DNA from: an uncultured Eubacteriales bacterium
GTDB lineage: Bacteria > Bacillota > Clostridia > Lachnospirales > Bianqueaceae
Direction of reading: 5' to 3'
NCBI GenBank assembly: GCA_902782895.1
Contig: CACZPA010000011.1
Span: 1-14,648, forward strand
Length of the DNA: 14,648 bases
Part shown: positions 14,107-14,648 of the stretch, one piece after another
Numbering within the stretch: position 1 is the first letter of the stretch
Layout of the letters: the number at the start of each line of letters is the position of its first letter
Program-made: the position numbers and the translations under genes
The notes under the pieces: generated by a model
Told to the model about the DNA's origin: nothing
Seen by the model: the letters and a program-made list of their open reading frames with translations, nothing else
The model's database searches: none

Positions 14107-14628
14107 ATGGAGTTACAGAATATGAAGTTATATAAAATAGACGTAGATAATGCAAAGAATACAGAGGAGATGGACGGGATCGCACCGCTGGTGGCGGATT
14201 TTCGCGTGCAGTTGAATTCATATAAGGGCATCCATTCGCAGCGCAATGTTGCGGCCGGCAGAGAAGAGCTCCTGGAGTTCTTGCAGGCCGGATTCCCGGT
14301 CTATGCGGTCAGGGACGGAGAAGCTTTTGTCGGCTATATGGTCTGCCGGATCGATGAGCCTTGCCTGTGGGTGGAACATATCTATGTCTGCGAGGCGTAT
14401 CGGAGAAAAGGTGTCGCCACGATGCTTTTCAGCAAGGCGGAGGAGATCGCCGGGGCGATGGGAGAAGAAACCGTCTACAATTACGTCCATCCGAACAATG
14501 CCGGCATGATCGCTTTCCTGCGGGCAAAGGGCTATACCGTCCTGAATCTGCTGGAGATCCGAAAGCCGTATCAGGGCGAGAAGCTGACGACGACCATTCA
14601 CGTAGAGAAGGAAGAATTCGACTACTGA
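14107..14628 (+). CDS. GNAT family N-acetyltransferase
   Basis: Cytosolic acetyltransferase using acetyl-CoA, 173 residues. The GNAT core is seen as FVGYMVCRI (beta-4 region, 74-82), LWVEHIYVCEAYRRKGVATMLF, where the RxxGxA acetyl-CoA pyrophosphate loop is Arg99 to Ala104, and HPNNAGMIAFLRAKGYTVLNLLEIRKPY (118-145), the standard C-terminal helix and strand. The N-terminal part (about 25-65) is typical of small-molecule acetyltransferases. The ATG at 14107 has GGGGA (14096-14100) six bases upstream. A second Met at 14122 lacks a good site, and the frame's extension upstream to 13951 crosses the promoter and an array unit. Substrate is unknown. A new gene begins 16 bases after the stop, so it probably heads an operon. 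Confidence 0.88.
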   Translation: MELQNMKLYKIDVDNAKNTEEMDGIAPLVADFRVQLNSYKGIHSQRNVAAGREELLEFLQAGFPVYAVRDGEAFVGYMVCRIDEPCLWVEHIYVCEAYRRKGVATMLFSKAEEIAGAMGEETVYNYVHPNNAGMIAFLRAKGYTVLNLLEIRKPYQGEKLTTTIHVEKEEFDY

Positions 14629-14644
14629 TATAAGGGAGGCGCGC

Positions 14645-14648
14645 ATGA
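14645..14648 (+). CDS. Start of a further gene cut by the window edge
   Basis: An ATG at 14645 is preceded by AAGGGAGG (14632-14639) with a five-base gap, a strong ribosome site 16 bases after the GNAT stop. Only the start codon and one base are inside the window, so the product cannot be named. Confidence 0.55.

Overview
The window looks like the chromosome of an anaerobic Bacillota bacterium of the class Clostridia, most likely Lachnospiraceae-like. The evidence is the Clostridia-type HtpG N-terminus, a DUF5721-family gene, a free-standing prolyl-tRNA editing protein, a TrkA/TrkH pair, an ECF-type S component, strong AGGAGG-type ribosome binding sites and sigma-A promoters. The coding DNA is moderately GC-rich (not computed). 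No lineage marker such as rRNA is present, so the placement is an inference.

Left end (1-1288): on the minus strand, a DUF5721 gene is followed by htpG, which runs off the window. The 333-base gap before trkA holds the DUF5721 promoter, the trkA promoter and, between them, a complete promoter-to-terminator unit on the minus strand. That unit would give a CU-rich small RNA of about 109 nt. Region 1289-4167: trkA and trkH form a two-gene potassium-uptake operon. It ends in a bidirectional terminator shared with the convergent gene. Region 4202-5784 (minus): an ECF transporter S component overlaps by 4 bases a uridine-kinase-type P-loop protein that carries an extra N-terminal domain.

Region 5926-13470 (plus): divergent from the ECF gene, six genes run in one direction with short gaps. 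They are queH (queuosine synthesis), a membrane-anchored GT2 glycosyltransferase, a large GH28-like beta-helix protein, a prolyl-tRNA editing deacylase, an ALDH3-type aldehyde dehydrogenase and a MATE exporter. The only strong promoter seen is upstream of queH and the only strong hairpin is after the MATE gene. They may be one long transcript, although their functions do not form one pathway.

Right end (13471-14648): a 636-base, AT-rich noncoding stretch separates the MATE gene from a GNAT acetyltransferase. It contains a very long hairpin, a 35-bp direct repeat and, most strikingly, an array of four units. Each unit is exactly 37 bp and bounded by inverted TACGGAAT / ATTCCGTA boxes, and unit starts are 53, 63 and 53 bp apart. 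I recognise no known element of this form, and it is the best candidate for something undescribed. The GNAT gene has its own extended -10 promoter, and a further gene begins in the last four bases.
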